From Psychrobacter aquimaris (GTDB lineage: Bacteria > Pseudomonadota > Gammaproteobacteria > Pseudomonadales > Moraxellaceae), in the NCBI RefSeq assembly GCF_016107525.1, contig NZ_JABASR010000003.1, forward strand, positions 124,001-188,000: DNA of 64,000 nucleotides, given 5' to 3'. The position numbers and the translations under genes were made by a program. Below are positions 19,416-28,088 of this stretch, one piece after another (within the stretch, counting starts at the first letter, position 1; each line of letters starts with the position of its first letter). Under the pieces are notes generated by a model. The model saw only the letters and a list, made by a program, of their open reading frames with translations, had not been told where the DNA came from and did no database searches.

Positions 19416-19817
19416 CTACTCATTAACAAAAGCTATCTTCGTAAGTCCTGCTTGACTGGCAGCCGCTAGTACTTGAGCGACAGTGTCGTACTTACTGTCT
19501 TTGTCAGCACGCAATTGTACAGAAGGGTCTTTACCTCCCGCACTTTGCTGTTGTAACCGTGCCTCTAGCTCCTCCATACTAATCGCGTCGCTGTCCCAAA
19601 ATATCCCTGCATCTTTATCGATGCTAATTTGAATAGCCTCTGGTGGCGCCTCATTCAACGCAGCGCTGGTCTTCGGCAATTCCAATGGCACTGTCGGATT
19701 CAGTACGGTCGCCGTCAACAAAAATATAATCATTAATACCAGCATGATGTCGATAAGCGGAATCAGGTTCATCTCACTCATGCTTTGACTATCATCATCA
19801 CCCAATTGAAATGCCAT
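19416..19817 (-). CDS. exbD: ExbD, TonB energy-coupling subunit
   Basis: Biopolymer transport protein that, with ExbB, uses the proton gradient to energise TonB. The 133-residue product has the family layout. A short cytoplasmic N-terminus (DDDSQSMSEMNLIPLIDIM) leads into one membrane helix with the essential Asp in PLIDIMLVLMIIFL. A periplasmic domain with QLRADKDSKYDTVAQVL follows. ATG 19817 is preceded by GAGAGTGATT; the frame is open to 19829. It is third in tonB-exbB-exbD, 81 bases after exbB. An apparent lack of terminator after it may mean rho-dependent ending. Confidence 0.92.
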   Translation of the reverse strand: MAFQLGDDDSQSMSEMNLIPLIDIMLVLMIIFLLTATVLNPTVPLELPKTSAALNEAPPEAIQISIDKDAGIFWDSDAISMEELEARLQQQSAGGKDPSVQLRADKDSKYDTVAQVLAAASQAGLTKIAFVNE

Positions 19818-19898
19818 AATCACTCTCAATACATTTGGTTATTCGCAATACAGCTCGCTTGGCTATCGCCAACGGACTGTCTCATCAGTGGATAATCG

Positions 19899-20591
19899 TT
19901 AAGGCTGCGACGATGCTGCTGAACTATGATAATGAGTCGCTTTCTGAGCATCTGCTGTGTTTGAGTGCATACCCTTTGCTAACGGATCTTGGGCAACGGT
20001 TGCTTTGCTGTCTGTTAACGGCTGCTGGGTAACGACCATCTCGGCAGAACGTGCCAATAGGTCATGCGCTCTATCGTTGGCGTGATACATCACACGGCGA
20101 TTGATACGCACTGCAAGGTTATAAAACACCACGGCTGGAATCGCCACGGCAATACCCAGCCCTGTCATGATAAGTGCCTCACCGACTGGCCCTGCCACTT
20201 GTCCCAAACCCGCTTGACCACTCACACCAATATTATGCAGCGCATGGAAAATACCCCATACCGTCCCAAACAAACCAATAAATGGCGCAATTGCTGCTGT
20301 CGTCCCAAGAATAGGTAAACCGCGCTCGCTGGCAAAACGGTAACGACCAATATGCTTGAGCAAAATCTGCTCAGTAACCAAACGGCGAGTAGAGGCATCT
20401 GCTGCTATCATCTCACCCTGTTTTACTTGAATCTGTTGACTCAAATCATCTGCAACATTGGCGGCCAATTTGCGGCTTTGTAGCACACGAATAATGCCAG
20501 TCACCCAAGAAAGTATAGATAAAGCAAGCAACAAAAAGAACAAAGTTTTTGTCACCATGTCGCTGATTTGCCAGTATTGCATAAAGTCCAT
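19899..20591 (-). CDS. exbB: ExbB, TonB energy-coupling proton channel
   Basis: MotA/TolQ/ExbB family protein of 230 residues with three membrane helices: about 9-35, then GTTAAIAPFIGLFGTVWGI near 105-125 and ALIMTGLGIAVAIPAVVFY near 150-170. The conserved proton-path features PFIGLFGTVWGI and the Thr/Glu-containing GEALIMTGLG are present. The C-terminal 45 residues are hydrophilic, Ser/Ala/His-rich and unlike the core. ATG 20591 has AAGGAG 6 bases upstream, so the longer frame to 20618 is not used. It lies between tonB and exbD in one operon. Confidence 0.93.
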   Translation of the reverse strand: MDFMQYWQISDMVTKTLFFLLLALSILSWVTGIIRVLQSRKLAANVADDLSQQIQVKQGEMIAADASTRRLVTEQILLKHIGRYRFASERGLPILGTTAAIAPFIGLFGTVWGIFHALHNIGVSGQAGLGQVAGPVGEALIMTGLGIAVAIPAVVFYNLAVRINRRVMYHANDRAHDLLARSAEMVVTQQPLTDSKATVAQDPLAKGMHSNTADAQKATHYHSSAASSQP

Positions 20592-20708
20592 GTCAGACTC
20601 CTTAGAGTATTGTTTCATTATCTAGTATCGCTGCGGCTAATAAATCTATGCATATGACAGCGAGGATATTAATATTTATATATACATGTTGAGTCAGAAT
20701 ATTTATGT

Positions 20709-21692
20709 TTAAGGAACCATATATTCGATCGGCAAGGTCGCATTGCCTACCACTGGCACACCAGCTTCGGTAAAGGGCTTAAACTTACCAGAGCTAGCTT
20801 GTTTTTTCGCAGCTTCGTCTAATAATTTATTACCAGAAGATTGAGCAACACGTACGTTATCAATTCCGCCCTGCTTATTTACTCGGAACACTAAAACAAC
20901 AGTCAACTTATCACCTGACCTAGCTCTGCGTGCAGCACTAGCCGGAAAACTAAAATTCGGTCGTGACGCCCAATTGGCATTAGTGACTGTGAAATTCACA
21001 GGAGCATTACTGACGGCGGCCTGTGCTTTTGCAAGAGCAGCGGCTTCTTTTGCCTCAGCATCCGCCTGTGCACGAGCAGCAGCTTCTTTTGCAGCTTTTT
21101 CCTCTGCGGCAACTTTAGCAGCTTTGGCTTCACGTGCAGCTTGAGCATCACGGGCAGCTTGCGCCTGTGCATCACGAGTCGCTTGTGCGTCGCGAGCAGC
21201 TTGCGCCTGAGTTTTTTGAGCAGCTCTTTCAGCTCTTGCCGCAATGAGTTCACGTTGCTCATTTGCGACAGTTTCAGCAATTTTAGGATCGACCAGTGTC
21301 TCTTTTGGTTTATCTTCGGTCTCTTGTTTTTTCACTGGTACTTTAGGTGCTGCTTTAGGCTGAATTTTCGCTTCTGCCACTACTGGCTTTGTGGGCGTTT
21401 TTGGCTTAGGCTGTACTACGGCTTTAGGTTTCGGTAATTGTTGCTCTTCAACTGGAGGTCTCGGTTCCTCTTTAGCGACTGTTTTTACTTCTGCTATAGG
21501 TGCCGCAGTTTCTGCTGGTAATGATATAAACTCTATCTCGATAGGTGGCGTGTCTTTTTTTGGTTCAACTTTTATCTCAGGCGTCTTGATCGCCACCAAT
21601 GCGACTGCCGTCAGCATGTGCAAGCCCACAACTATCATAATAGCCGTGAGTATCAGTTTGCGTGATGGCGCGTCTAAATCCGTTGAACTCAT
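20709..21692 (-). CDS. tonB: TonB energy transducer
   Basis: Inner-membrane anchored protein that spans the periplasm and drives TonB-dependent receptors. The 327 residues comprise an N-terminal anchor (about 12-35), and a Pro/Lys/Glu-rich stretch (36-130). A TolA-like Ala-rich helical region follows, with repeated AQAARDAQ, ARDAQAAREA and AKEAAA units (about 150-225). The C-terminal TonB domain runs from about 235 and contains LVFRVNKQGGIDNVRV and a terminal LPIEYMVP. The long Ala-rich coiled part is more like TolA than E. coli TonB and would lengthen the periplasmic reach. A Fur-box-like sequence lies 53 bases upstream of the start. Confidence 0.92.
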   Translation of the reverse strand: MSSTDLDAPSRKLILTAIMIVVGLHMLTAVALVAIKTPEIKVEPKKDTPPIEIEFISLPAETAAPIAEVKTVAKEEPRPPVEEQQLPKPKAVVQPKPKTPTKPVVAEAKIQPKAAPKVPVKKQETEDKPKETLVDPKIAETVANEQRELIAARAERAAQKTQAQAARDAQATRDAQAQAARDAQAAREAKAAKVAAEEKAAKEAAARAQADAEAKEAAALAKAQAAVSNAPVNFTVTNANWASRPNFSFPASAARRARSGDKLTVVLVFRVNKQGGIDNVRVAQSSGNKLLDEAAKKQASSGKFKPFTEAGVPVVGNATLPIEYMVP

Positions 21693-21744
21693 AACACCCT
21701 AATATTAATTAACCGAGGTAGAATGGCGTAGATAATAATGCAAA

Positions 21745-21759
21745 CGATAATTATTATCA
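21745..21759. promoter_or_regulatory. Fur box upstream of tonB
   Basis: CGATAATTATTATCA matches the 7-1-7 Fur pattern TGATAAT-N-ATTATCA at 13 of 14 positions. It lies 53 bases before the tonB start, so iron repression of tonB-exbB-exbD is expected. Confidence 0.75.
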
Positions 21760-21921
21760 ATAATAAATTTATAATAATTTTGCTTAGCAGGCAAATGATA
21801 AGTCAATCATTTACCGTTATTTAAAAAGCAAAACCTACTTAGCCATTCAATCAGCCTTTCTCGAATATCGCTCAGACTTATTGAGTTAAGGCGGTAACAA
21901 CTTGTGAAAACAGTGTCGTAA

Positions 21922-21958
21922 TAAAAATCATTATCATTTGTATTGATAATGAGTCTCA
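21922..21958 (+). promoter_or_regulatory. tandem Fur boxes with embedded promoter
   Basis: Two 7-1-7-like Fur sites lie back to back: 21922-21936 (12 of 14) ending in ATTATCA and 21944-21958 (12 of 14) starting with TGATAAT. A good sigma-70 promoter is embedded and runs past them: TTGATA at 21943-21948, 17-base spacer, TATCAT at 21966-21971, predicting a start near 21978. It precedes the short terminated transcript and the siderophore importer. Confidence 0.7.
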
Positions 21959-21977
21959 ATTAATCTATCATAGCCCC

Positions 21978-22135
21978 TGATCGATTATTCATCTTATAAG
22001 GTTACAAGATATTAGGGCGTGTTAAACGTCTTAATACCTAAGCGTAAAAACAACCAATAAAAGAACCTTAACGTTAAAAGTAATCACGTCGAGCATTGCA
22101 TGGTGTGAAGCATCACACCATGCAAGCTCTTTTTA
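21978..22135 (+). ncRNA. candidate Fur-controlled small RNA or attenuated leader
   Basis: A predicted transcript of about 158 nt from the Fur-overlapped promoter to a strong intrinsic terminator. It contains no credible coding frame. It has a small 5' hairpin (ATCTT at 21991 with AAGAT at 22006) and an A-rich single-stranded part (AAAAACAACCAATAAAAGAAC near 22047) that resembles Hfq-binding sequence. The terminator ends it 62 bases before the importer's first ATG. It may be a RyhB/PrrF-type iron-sparing RNA by position and regulation (no sequence similarity is claimed), or a leader whose read-through feeds the importer operon. Confidence 0.45.
22091..22135 (+). terminator. strong terminator upstream of siderophore importer
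   Basis: TTGCATGGTGTGA (22096-22108) pairs perfectly with TCACACCATGCAA (22113-22125) around a 4-nt loop. It is extended by GAGC/GCTC across a one-base bulge and followed by TTTTTATTTTT. Only the plus strand has the T-run. Confidence 0.85.
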
Positions 22136-22197
22136 TTTTTATATGGTCAATTATTTTATACATACTTTGCCCAACCAACTGATATACAGAGTTATTT

Positions 22198-23247
22198 ATG
22201 TCTATTACTTTATTGCCTAACCGCCCTGCTCCTTTTTTCAAACGCTCTTTACTGACTGCCATGATGACCGCACTGGTTGCTACTATCAGTGTGACAGGTT
22301 GCAGCTCACCTGAGTCTAACGACTCTGAGCCTGCGGATGCTAAAACTGAAAATAAAACGGCAGATAATGCCTCGAATGTCGCCAATAACGATGCTGTCTC
22401 TGTTGAGAAAGTCACGGTCGACACAGTAAAAGGCAATGTCGATTTGGCAATGAATCCATCGCCGTTGGTGGTCTATGATATGACTTTGATGCAGGATTTG
22501 GCCGCGCTTGATGTTGCTATCGATGGCATGCCAGGTAGTCTAAAATTAGAAAATTTACAGTCTAAGACACAGCCTGAACCAAAAACAGTCGGCACCATAT
22601 TTGAGCCAGATCTTGAAGCGTTGAACGCGATGCAGCCGCAAGCTATCTTGATCGGTGGACGCATGGCAGAAAAATATGATGCGCTGTCCAGTATTGCGCC
22701 AACGCTTGATATGTCGATTGATACTGCAAATATCTATGAATCTAGTAAGCAGCGTTTGCATGATTTGGGTGCATTGTTCGGTAAAAGTGCTCAGGCAGCA
22801 AAACTGCAAGGCAATATCGACGGGCTCATTGATGAGACTAAAACATTAACCAAGGATAAAGGTAAGGGCTTAATGGTCATGGTCAATGGCAATAAGCTGT
22901 CTGCCTACGGCGACCAATCACGCTTCGGTTTTATCCATACCGTGCTTGATATTCCAATGGCAGATGACCAAATCGCCGACTCGAGCCACGGTCAGCCAAT
23001 CTCATTTGAATACCTACAAAAAACCAATCCAGACTGGCTATTCGTCATCGATCGCAGTGCAGCCATTGGTGCAGATGGTGCTGGTGCCAAAGCCGTATTG
23101 GACAATCCATTGGTCGCACAAACCAACGCTTGGAGTAAGAACCAAGTGGTTTACCTTAGCCCAGACTCATATCTTGCTTTTGGCGGTTATTATCAGTGGA
23201 TGCAGGATTTAACGACCATTAAAGAGGCTTTTGCTAACGCTAAATAA
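22198..23247 (+). CDS. siderophore ABC importer, substrate-binding lipoprotein
   Basis: Periplasmic ferric-siderophore binding protein of the FatB/CeuE/VctP type. The 349-residue precursor has lipobox VTGC (Cys35), then a 45-residue low-complexity Asp/Asn/Ala/Thr linker, then a helical-backbone type III binding fold. Typical phrases are VVYDMTLMQDLAAL, FEPDLEALNAMQPQAILIGGR, LSAYGDQSRFGFIHTVLDI and PDWLFVIDRSAAIG. Catecholate-like siderophores are the usual ligands of this subfamily; the exact one cannot be told. It heads an operon with two permeases and an ATPase, 246 bases downstream of the tandem Fur boxes and behind a terminator. Confidence 0.87.
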   Translation: MSITLLPNRPAPFFKRSLLTAMMTALVATISVTGCSSPESNDSEPADAKTENKTADNASNVANNDAVSVEKVTVDTVKGNVDLAMNPSPLVVYDMTLMQDLAALDVAIDGMPGSLKLENLQSKTQPEPKTVGTIFEPDLEALNAMQPQAILIGGRMAEKYDALSSIAPTLDMSIDTANIYESSKQRLHDLGALFGKSAQAAKLQGNIDGLIDETKTLTKDKGKGLMVMVNGNKLSAYGDQSRFGFIHTVLDIPMADDQIADSSHGQPISFEYLQKTNPDWLFVIDRSAAIGADGAGAKAVLDNPLVAQTNAWSKNQVVYLSPDSYLAFGGYYQWMQDLTTIKEAFANAK

Positions 23248-23348
23248 ATAATGCGTTAAATAAGTAATATGCTAAACAAGCATCATTCATTTTTAGGCAA
23301 CTGTCATGACTGTCAGTTGCCAACCCTCACTTTAAGTCAGTAGCTGCT

Positions 23349-24449
23349 ATGTCGTTATTTTCCTCTCGTGCGCAGACCAGCGTCAAAGCCCGTCCTACTT
23401 TACCAGCCGCATCAACAAGCTGGCAAAAAAGCGCAAGCCATGATCTGAGCGCTAAAAATAGCCGTGCACCTATAGCGCCGTGGGTCATTAACACGGGAAG
23501 TCTTATTGTTATGGGGCTTTTGGTGTTATTAAGCTTATCAATTGGTGTCGCTGATTTTTCGTGGTCAGGTATCTTTCATAGCCTTATCAACCATAGTGCC
23601 AACTCCGATAGCTCACTGCTACTGGTCAGTCGCCTACCACGTACTGTCGCTATTATCTTGACGGGTATCGCCATGGCAGTCGCTGGGATGATTATTCAAG
23701 TGGTGCTCAAAAACCGCTTCGTTGAACCATCAATGGTCGGTGCAACTCAAAGCGCCGCACTGGGATTATTGGTGGTTAGCCTGCTATTTCCAGCCAGTGC
23801 GCTCATAGTAAAAATGGGTGTGGCTACCATCGCAGCGGTATTTGGCATGATGCTCTTTATGCTACTGATTCACCGCATTCCGCCGACGGATTTTTTGATG
23901 ATCCCACTGATTGGTATCGTCTTCGGCGGTATCATTGAGGCGGTGACGACGTTTATCGCCTATCAAACTGAGACCTTACAGATGCTCAGCGTTTGGCAGT
24001 TTGGTGATTTCTCCGCTGTATTAGCAGGTCGTTATGAGCTGTTGTGGCTGACAGGTGGACTGTGCGTGCTGGCGTATATCATTGCTGATAAGCTGACCAT
24101 CGTCGGTTTGGGTGACAATATCGCGCTCAATTTAGGCATCAGCAAACGACAAGTGACGTGGATTGGCGTTGGCATGGTGGCGATGATGAGTGCGGTTGTC
24201 GTTGTCACCGTTGGGATGATTCCTTTTGTTGGTTTGGTCGTGCCTAATATTGTTAGCCGATTGATGGGGGATAAATTGCGCCGTAGCTTACCAGCGGTCG
24301 CATTATTGGGCGCTTCAGCGGTGCTATTGTGCGATATTATTGGCCGCTCGATACGCTATCCATTTGAAATCCCTGTTGCGACAGTTTTTGGGGTGGTCGG
24401 TACGGTACTGTTTTTATGGCTGCTATTACGTGCGCCTGCTGAGCAATAA
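23349..24449 (+). CDS. siderophore ABC importer permease (FecCD) 1
   Basis: FecCD-family inner-membrane permease, 366 residues. After a hydrophilic 45-residue N-terminus come about 9-10 membrane segments. Family landmarks are SRLPRTVAIILTGIAMAVAG near 95-115, and the coupling-helix region LGISKRQVTWIGVGMVA near 265. The GMIPFVGLVVPNIVSRLMG stretch near 295 contacts the ATPase. It pairs with the second permease to form the pore for the ferric siderophore. 101 bases after the binding protein, same strand. Confidence 0.88.
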   Translation: MSLFSSRAQTSVKARPTLPAASTSWQKSASHDLSAKNSRAPIAPWVINTGSLIVMGLLVLLSLSIGVADFSWSGIFHSLINHSANSDSSLLLVSRLPRTVAIILTGIAMAVAGMIIQVVLKNRFVEPSMVGATQSAALGLLVVSLLFPASALIVKMGVATIAAVFGMMLFMLLIHRIPPTDFLMIPLIGIVFGGIIEAVTTFIAYQTETLQMLSVWQFGDFSAVLAGRYELLWLTGGLCVLAYIIADKLTIVGLGDNIALNLGISKRQVTWIGVGMVAMMSAVVVVTVGMIPFVGLVVPNIVSRLMGDKLRRSLPAVALLGASAVLLCDIIGRSIRYPFEIPVATVFGVVGTVLFLWLLLRAPAEQ

Positions 24450-24564
24450 AACAGCTCGCCATAAAACTGTGTATTAATGAAGACTCAATAAGCCTCTTTG
24501 CCGCTTCTCTTTCTTTTATTGTTTTTTTTCTGATTAGATAAGCCTAGCACTATAGGATTTACGC

Positions 24565-25629
24565 ATGCTTTCACCGTCTAAGCTTACTTCCACAAAGACT
24601 GGTGCTACGAAAACTAGCACAGCGATAGATAGTCCATATTCCACCTCTGCTATTCAGAGTCAGCTAGCAAAATTTTGGGCATTGATAGCCCGTCATCCAA
24701 AATCGATGGCAGCGATTATATTGCTGATCTCGACAATCCTATTTTTGACAGTCAACGTCAACGGACATTGGGACTTTGCGCTACCGCTGCGAGGTAAGAA
24801 GTTACTGGCGTTAATGGTCGTCGGTTATGCGATTGGTGTATCGACTTTATTGTTTCAGACTTTGACGCACAACCCTATCCTGACGCCATCACTGTTGGGT
24901 TTTGACTCGCTATATGTTTTATTACAAAGCCTGTTGGTCTTCTTTTTGGGCGCAATAAGTTTTACCAGTATCAATCCTCTTGCCAAATTCACCCTTGAAA
25001 TTGTTTTAATGTTCGGCGCCTCTTTACTATTATTTCGACTACTGTTTTCAAAAAGCAGTCAGGATTTGACGCGACTGATATTGGTGGGCGTTATCTTTGG
25101 GGTATTGTTTCGTAGCTTATCAGCCCTGATTGCCAGATTGATCAATCCTGATGATTTCGTCGTCGTGCAATCTGCCAGTTACGCGCAATTCAATACGGTC
25201 AATCCACAGCTACTTGGTATCAGCATTTTTATCTGTGCCATTAGCGCACTATTTATCTGGCGCTGGCGTTATCAATGTGACGTATTGATGCTTGGCAAAT
25301 CACAAGCCATTAACCTTGGCATCAACTATCAACGTCTGGCATTTGGGTTATTAACCGTCATTGCGGTATTGGTCGCCACGGCAACTGCCTTGGTCGGTCC
25401 AGTGACCTTCTTTGGCTTATTAGTTTGTGCGCTAACCAATCGTATCGCTCGCCATATGTATCACAGCGAGCGCCTGATATTGGTCAGTTTGGTGGCGATG
25501 ATTTGCTTGGTACTCGGTCAGACGATATTTGAGCAACTATTGGGCATGGCAGGGGTACTATCGGTGGTGATTGAATTGGCTGGTGGCTTGGTATTCTTAA
25601 TATTGATTTTTATGACTCAGCGTCGTTAA
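24565..25629 (+). CDS. siderophore ABC importer permease (FecCD) 2
   Basis: Second FecCD-type permease, 354 residues. It has an unusually long hydrophilic N-terminus of about 45 residues, then a first membrane helix (SMAAIILLISTILFLTVNV) and the core. The core shows QTLTHNPILTPSLLGFDSLY, the coupling region LGKSQAINLGINYQRLAFGL, and LVGPVTFFGLLVCALTNRIA. It is more diverged than the first permease, as is usual for the CeuC/VctG-type partner. The ATPase follows 101 bases later. Heterodimer formation with the first permease is inferred from the operon. Confidence 0.87.
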   Translation: MLSPSKLTSTKTGATKTSTAIDSPYSTSAIQSQLAKFWALIARHPKSMAAIILLISTILFLTVNVNGHWDFALPLRGKKLLALMVVGYAIGVSTLLFQTLTHNPILTPSLLGFDSLYVLLQSLLVFFLGAISFTSINPLAKFTLEIVLMFGASLLLFRLLFSKSSQDLTRLILVGVIFGVLFRSLSALIARLINPDDFVVVQSASYAQFNTVNPQLLGISIFICAISALFIWRWRYQCDVLMLGKSQAINLGINYQRLAFGLLTVIAVLVATATALVGPVTFFGLLVCALTNRIARHMYHSERLILVSLVAMICLVLGQTIFEQLLGMAGVLSVVIELAGGLVFLILIFMTQRR

Positions 25630-25729
25630 TACCGCACTTATTTAATAGTCATTGATCTAGTAGCCAATCATCTAAAAACCATTGATATAGTAGTAAAAAA
25701 TTAGATCCTTTGTAAAAATAAGAACCATT

Positions 25730-26488
25730 ATGATTAAACTCAATAATATCTCGCACCATATTGGCAAACAGCAAATTCTTCATGACATTACATTGTCATT
25801 ACCAAGCGCACAAGTGATTGCCTTGATTGGTCCCAATGGCGCGGGTAAATCTACCTTATTTTCGGTCATGGCACGCTTGCAACCGCTACAGTCGGGACAG
25901 GTCAGTTTCGGCGAGCATGATATTGTTAGCTGTCATGCGCGAACCTTGTCCAAAACTGTTGCGATGCTTGGACAAGACAATCAAGTGCAAGGCCGACTGC
26001 GCGTGCATGAGCTGCTGATGTTTGGGCGCTACCCTTATCATCAAGGGCAACCAACTGCCGACGATCAGCAAAAAGTTCAAGAAATTATCGAACGCTTTGA
26101 GCTTGCACCATTAGCCGAGCGTTTTTTATCGACACTATCAGGTGGTCAGCGTCAGCGGGTGTTAATTGCGATGATTGTTTGCCAAGATACGCCGTATTTA
26201 TTGCTCGATGAGCCGCTGAATAATTTGGATATGTACCATGCTGGTCGCCTAATGCGTGAGCTGCGCGAGTTAAGCCATACTCAGCAAAAAACCGTGGTCA
26301 TCGTGCTGCACGATATCAATCAAGCCGCACAATTTGCCGATACAGTGGTCACCATGAAAGAAGGTCAGGTGACGGCTGTCGGCCAACCTGCAGAGGTCAT
26401 CACCCAAGAAACTATGAAAGATCTGTATAACGTCGATGTTACCGTGCTCAGTCATCAAGGTCGCCCAGTGATTATCGATACGGTTTAA
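25730..26488 (+). CDS. siderophore ABC importer ATPase
   Basis: Cytoplasmic ATP-binding subunit, 252 residues. Walker A GPNGAGKST at 34-42, ABC signature LSGGQRQRVL near 137, Walker B LLLDEPLNNLD near 157, and the switch His in VIVLHDINQAAQFAD near 190. It is the FepC/CeuD-type ATPase and closes the four-gene importer operon. A terminator-like hairpin follows at 26561. Confidence 0.92.
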   Translation: MIKLNNISHHIGKQQILHDITLSLPSAQVIALIGPNGAGKSTLFSVMARLQPLQSGQVSFGEHDIVSCHARTLSKTVAMLGQDNQVQGRLRVHELLMFGRYPYHQGQPTADDQQKVQEIIERFELAPLAERFLSTLSGGQRQRVLIAMIVCQDTPYLLLDEPLNNLDMYHAGRLMRELRELSHTQQKTVVIVLHDINQAAQFADTVVTMKEGQVTAVGQPAEVITQETMKDLYNVDVTVLSHQGRPVIIDTV

Positions 26489-26560
26489 AGGCCGTTTTTT
26501 AGCAACCGTTTTTTAAATAACCGTCCTCTAAATACCTCTCTTTCACATATCTGCTTTTAA

Positions 26561-26586
26561 AGTGACGGTCGTTTTATACCGTCACT
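26561..26586. terminator. hairpin between convergent ATPase and PepSY genes
   Basis: AGTGACGGT (26561-26569) pairs with ACCGTCACT (26578-26586), 8-nt loop, followed by CTTT and preceded by TTTTAA. Likely a modest bidirectional terminator. Confidence 0.55.
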
Positions 26587-26614
26587 CTTTACCTGCACTA
26601 GACTGCCATCCACA

Positions 26615-27964
26615 TCACTTCAATTTTTGTGCGGCTTTTAATCGACTTTGACGTCCTTTAACCCATAAATACACACCTGTGCCAGACAAGACCACCACGG
26701 CTAACCCAGTCAATGCTAAAAACATCTGATACAACAAATGACCTATGCCATGGCCGATATGTCCCATGTGTAGCGTTGCCATCCATTGGTCAGCTTGATT
26801 ACCAAATGAGCTTTGATAACCAAAGTTGACACGCGCAACACGACCACTTTGGGCATCAACCGTGATAGAGGAAGCACCGCCTTTTTTGCCGATATCTTGA
26901 TTGGTTTTAAAGCGCATTTGCCATTGATTATCCTCTTCTACCCAGCGTATGCCCAATAGCTGCTGTACGTTGACGCCATTTTTTTGCGCGGCTATCTCTG
27001 CCTCCCTGCTTAAATAAGCAATACTATTAGCCTTGTCTACCTTATTAGTACTGTTCATATTAGTGCCAATAGTAGTCGCTTCATCATTAATAGATTCCGT
27101 ATTCATCGCAGGCTTCTTTTGTTTATCTCCTTTACTTTCTCTACCTTCAAGACCCACCATTGCTTGCATCACAGGCTGATATACCGATTTTAAATTAAAA
27201 CCGACACTCGACCACGCAATGACAAACAGCATCAACCACAGCCATAAGCCAAATGCATGATGCAAGTCATAATTGAGTTTAAAAGCATTGGTTTTACGAC
27301 GGATTTTCCAAGCAGGTAGCCAGCGCTTAAAAAATGAAGCGCGGGGTTTACCAGATGGTTTTCTCAATGCTGCTTGCTGAGATTTATTGGTAATAACCGC
27401 TCTTGGAAATGTTAAATAAAATCCGATAAAACAGTTAATCGTCCAAATTAAGGACACAATACCCAGTATTAATTTACCGATATCACCCAGCAATAAATCT
27501 CGGTGCAACCAGAATACCTTGTACATCGTATTGCGCCATGCCCACTCCTCTTTATCACGTGTACCGATGATTTCACTAGTAAAGGGATCGACATACACCT
27601 CTTGGAACGGGGCGTTAGGAGAATTATCTGCTGCCTGACCTCGCGTTCTATCTACCGAAAAAACTGCTGACTTGTTAGGCTCTACTGACGTTGGCATACT
27701 AGAAAATTGATACTGTGGATAGGCGCTGATAACAGCATCATGAAGTGTGGCGATCGGTAGTGGCGGCTTATGTTGCGCCTCAATACTTGCCAACCTATGA
27801 TTGAACACATCATCCAGCTCATCATGAAACGCCAATAGTGTGCCCGTGATACCAGCAATGATCAAAAAGGCGGCCATCGCAAGCCCAGTATAACGATGAA
27901 TCCATAAACAGCTCTGACGCAACGTAAGGGGAAATGAAGTCATTAGTCTTGATTGTTTATTCAT
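26615..27964 (-). CDS. PepSY-associated membrane protein (PiuB-like)
   Basis: Inner-membrane protein of 449 residues with the four-helix layout of PepSY_TM (PiuB-type) proteins. The first helix WIHRYTGLAMAAFLIIAGITGTLLAF (conserved HRYTGL) is at about 23-48, with helices near 165-185, 235-255 and 415-440. PepSY-like periplasmic segments lie between them. Conserved His in HRDLLLGDIGK, HHAFGLWLW and LHMGHIGHGIGHLLYQM are candidates for heme or metal contact. Such proteins accompany TonB-dependent receptors and some reduce ferric siderophores; that role is inference here. It lies 124 bases downstream of the receptor gene, after a terminator, on the same strand. Confidence 0.83.
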   Translation of the reverse strand: MNKQSRLMTSFPLTLRQSCLWIHRYTGLAMAAFLIIAGITGTLLAFHDELDDVFNHRLASIEAQHKPPLPIATLHDAVISAYPQYQFSSMPTSVEPNKSAVFSVDRTRGQAADNSPNAPFQEVYVDPFTSEIIGTRDKEEWAWRNTMYKVFWLHRDLLLGDIGKLILGIVSLIWTINCFIGFYLTFPRAVITNKSQQAALRKPSGKPRASFFKRWLPAWKIRRKTNAFKLNYDLHHAFGLWLWLMLFVIAWSSVGFNLKSVYQPVMQAMVGLEGRESKGDKQKKPAMNTESINDEATTIGTNMNSTNKVDKANSIAYLSREAEIAAQKNGVNVQQLLGIRWVEEDNQWQMRFKTNQDIGKKGGASSITVDAQSGRVARVNFGYQSSFGNQADQWMATLHMGHIGHGIGHLLYQMFLALTGLAVVVLSGTGVYLWVKGRQSRLKAAQKLK

Positions 27965-28031
27965 TGGTTATTGGTATTTAAAAAAATTATGATTGCTAGC
28001 ACATACTTCACTATTTACTGACCATAAAAAA

Positions 28032-28058
28032 GCCAGCTATCCTATACAGACAGCTGGC
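28032..28058 (-). terminator. terminator of the TonB-dependent receptor gene
   Basis: GCCAGCT (28032-28038) pairs with AGCTGGC (28052-28058), with TC/GA beyond one mismatch. On the minus strand a TTTTTT run follows, 31 bases after the receptor stop. Confidence 0.75.
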
Positions 28059-28088
28059 CCTTTCATCTATCATCAGGTGACAATAAGA

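Noticed and set aside
21141..21437. Long frames antisense to tonB (98 and 103 codons)
   Set aside because: They mirror the Ala/Lys-rich repeats of tonB; the Cys/Phe/Leu-rich products have no family features.
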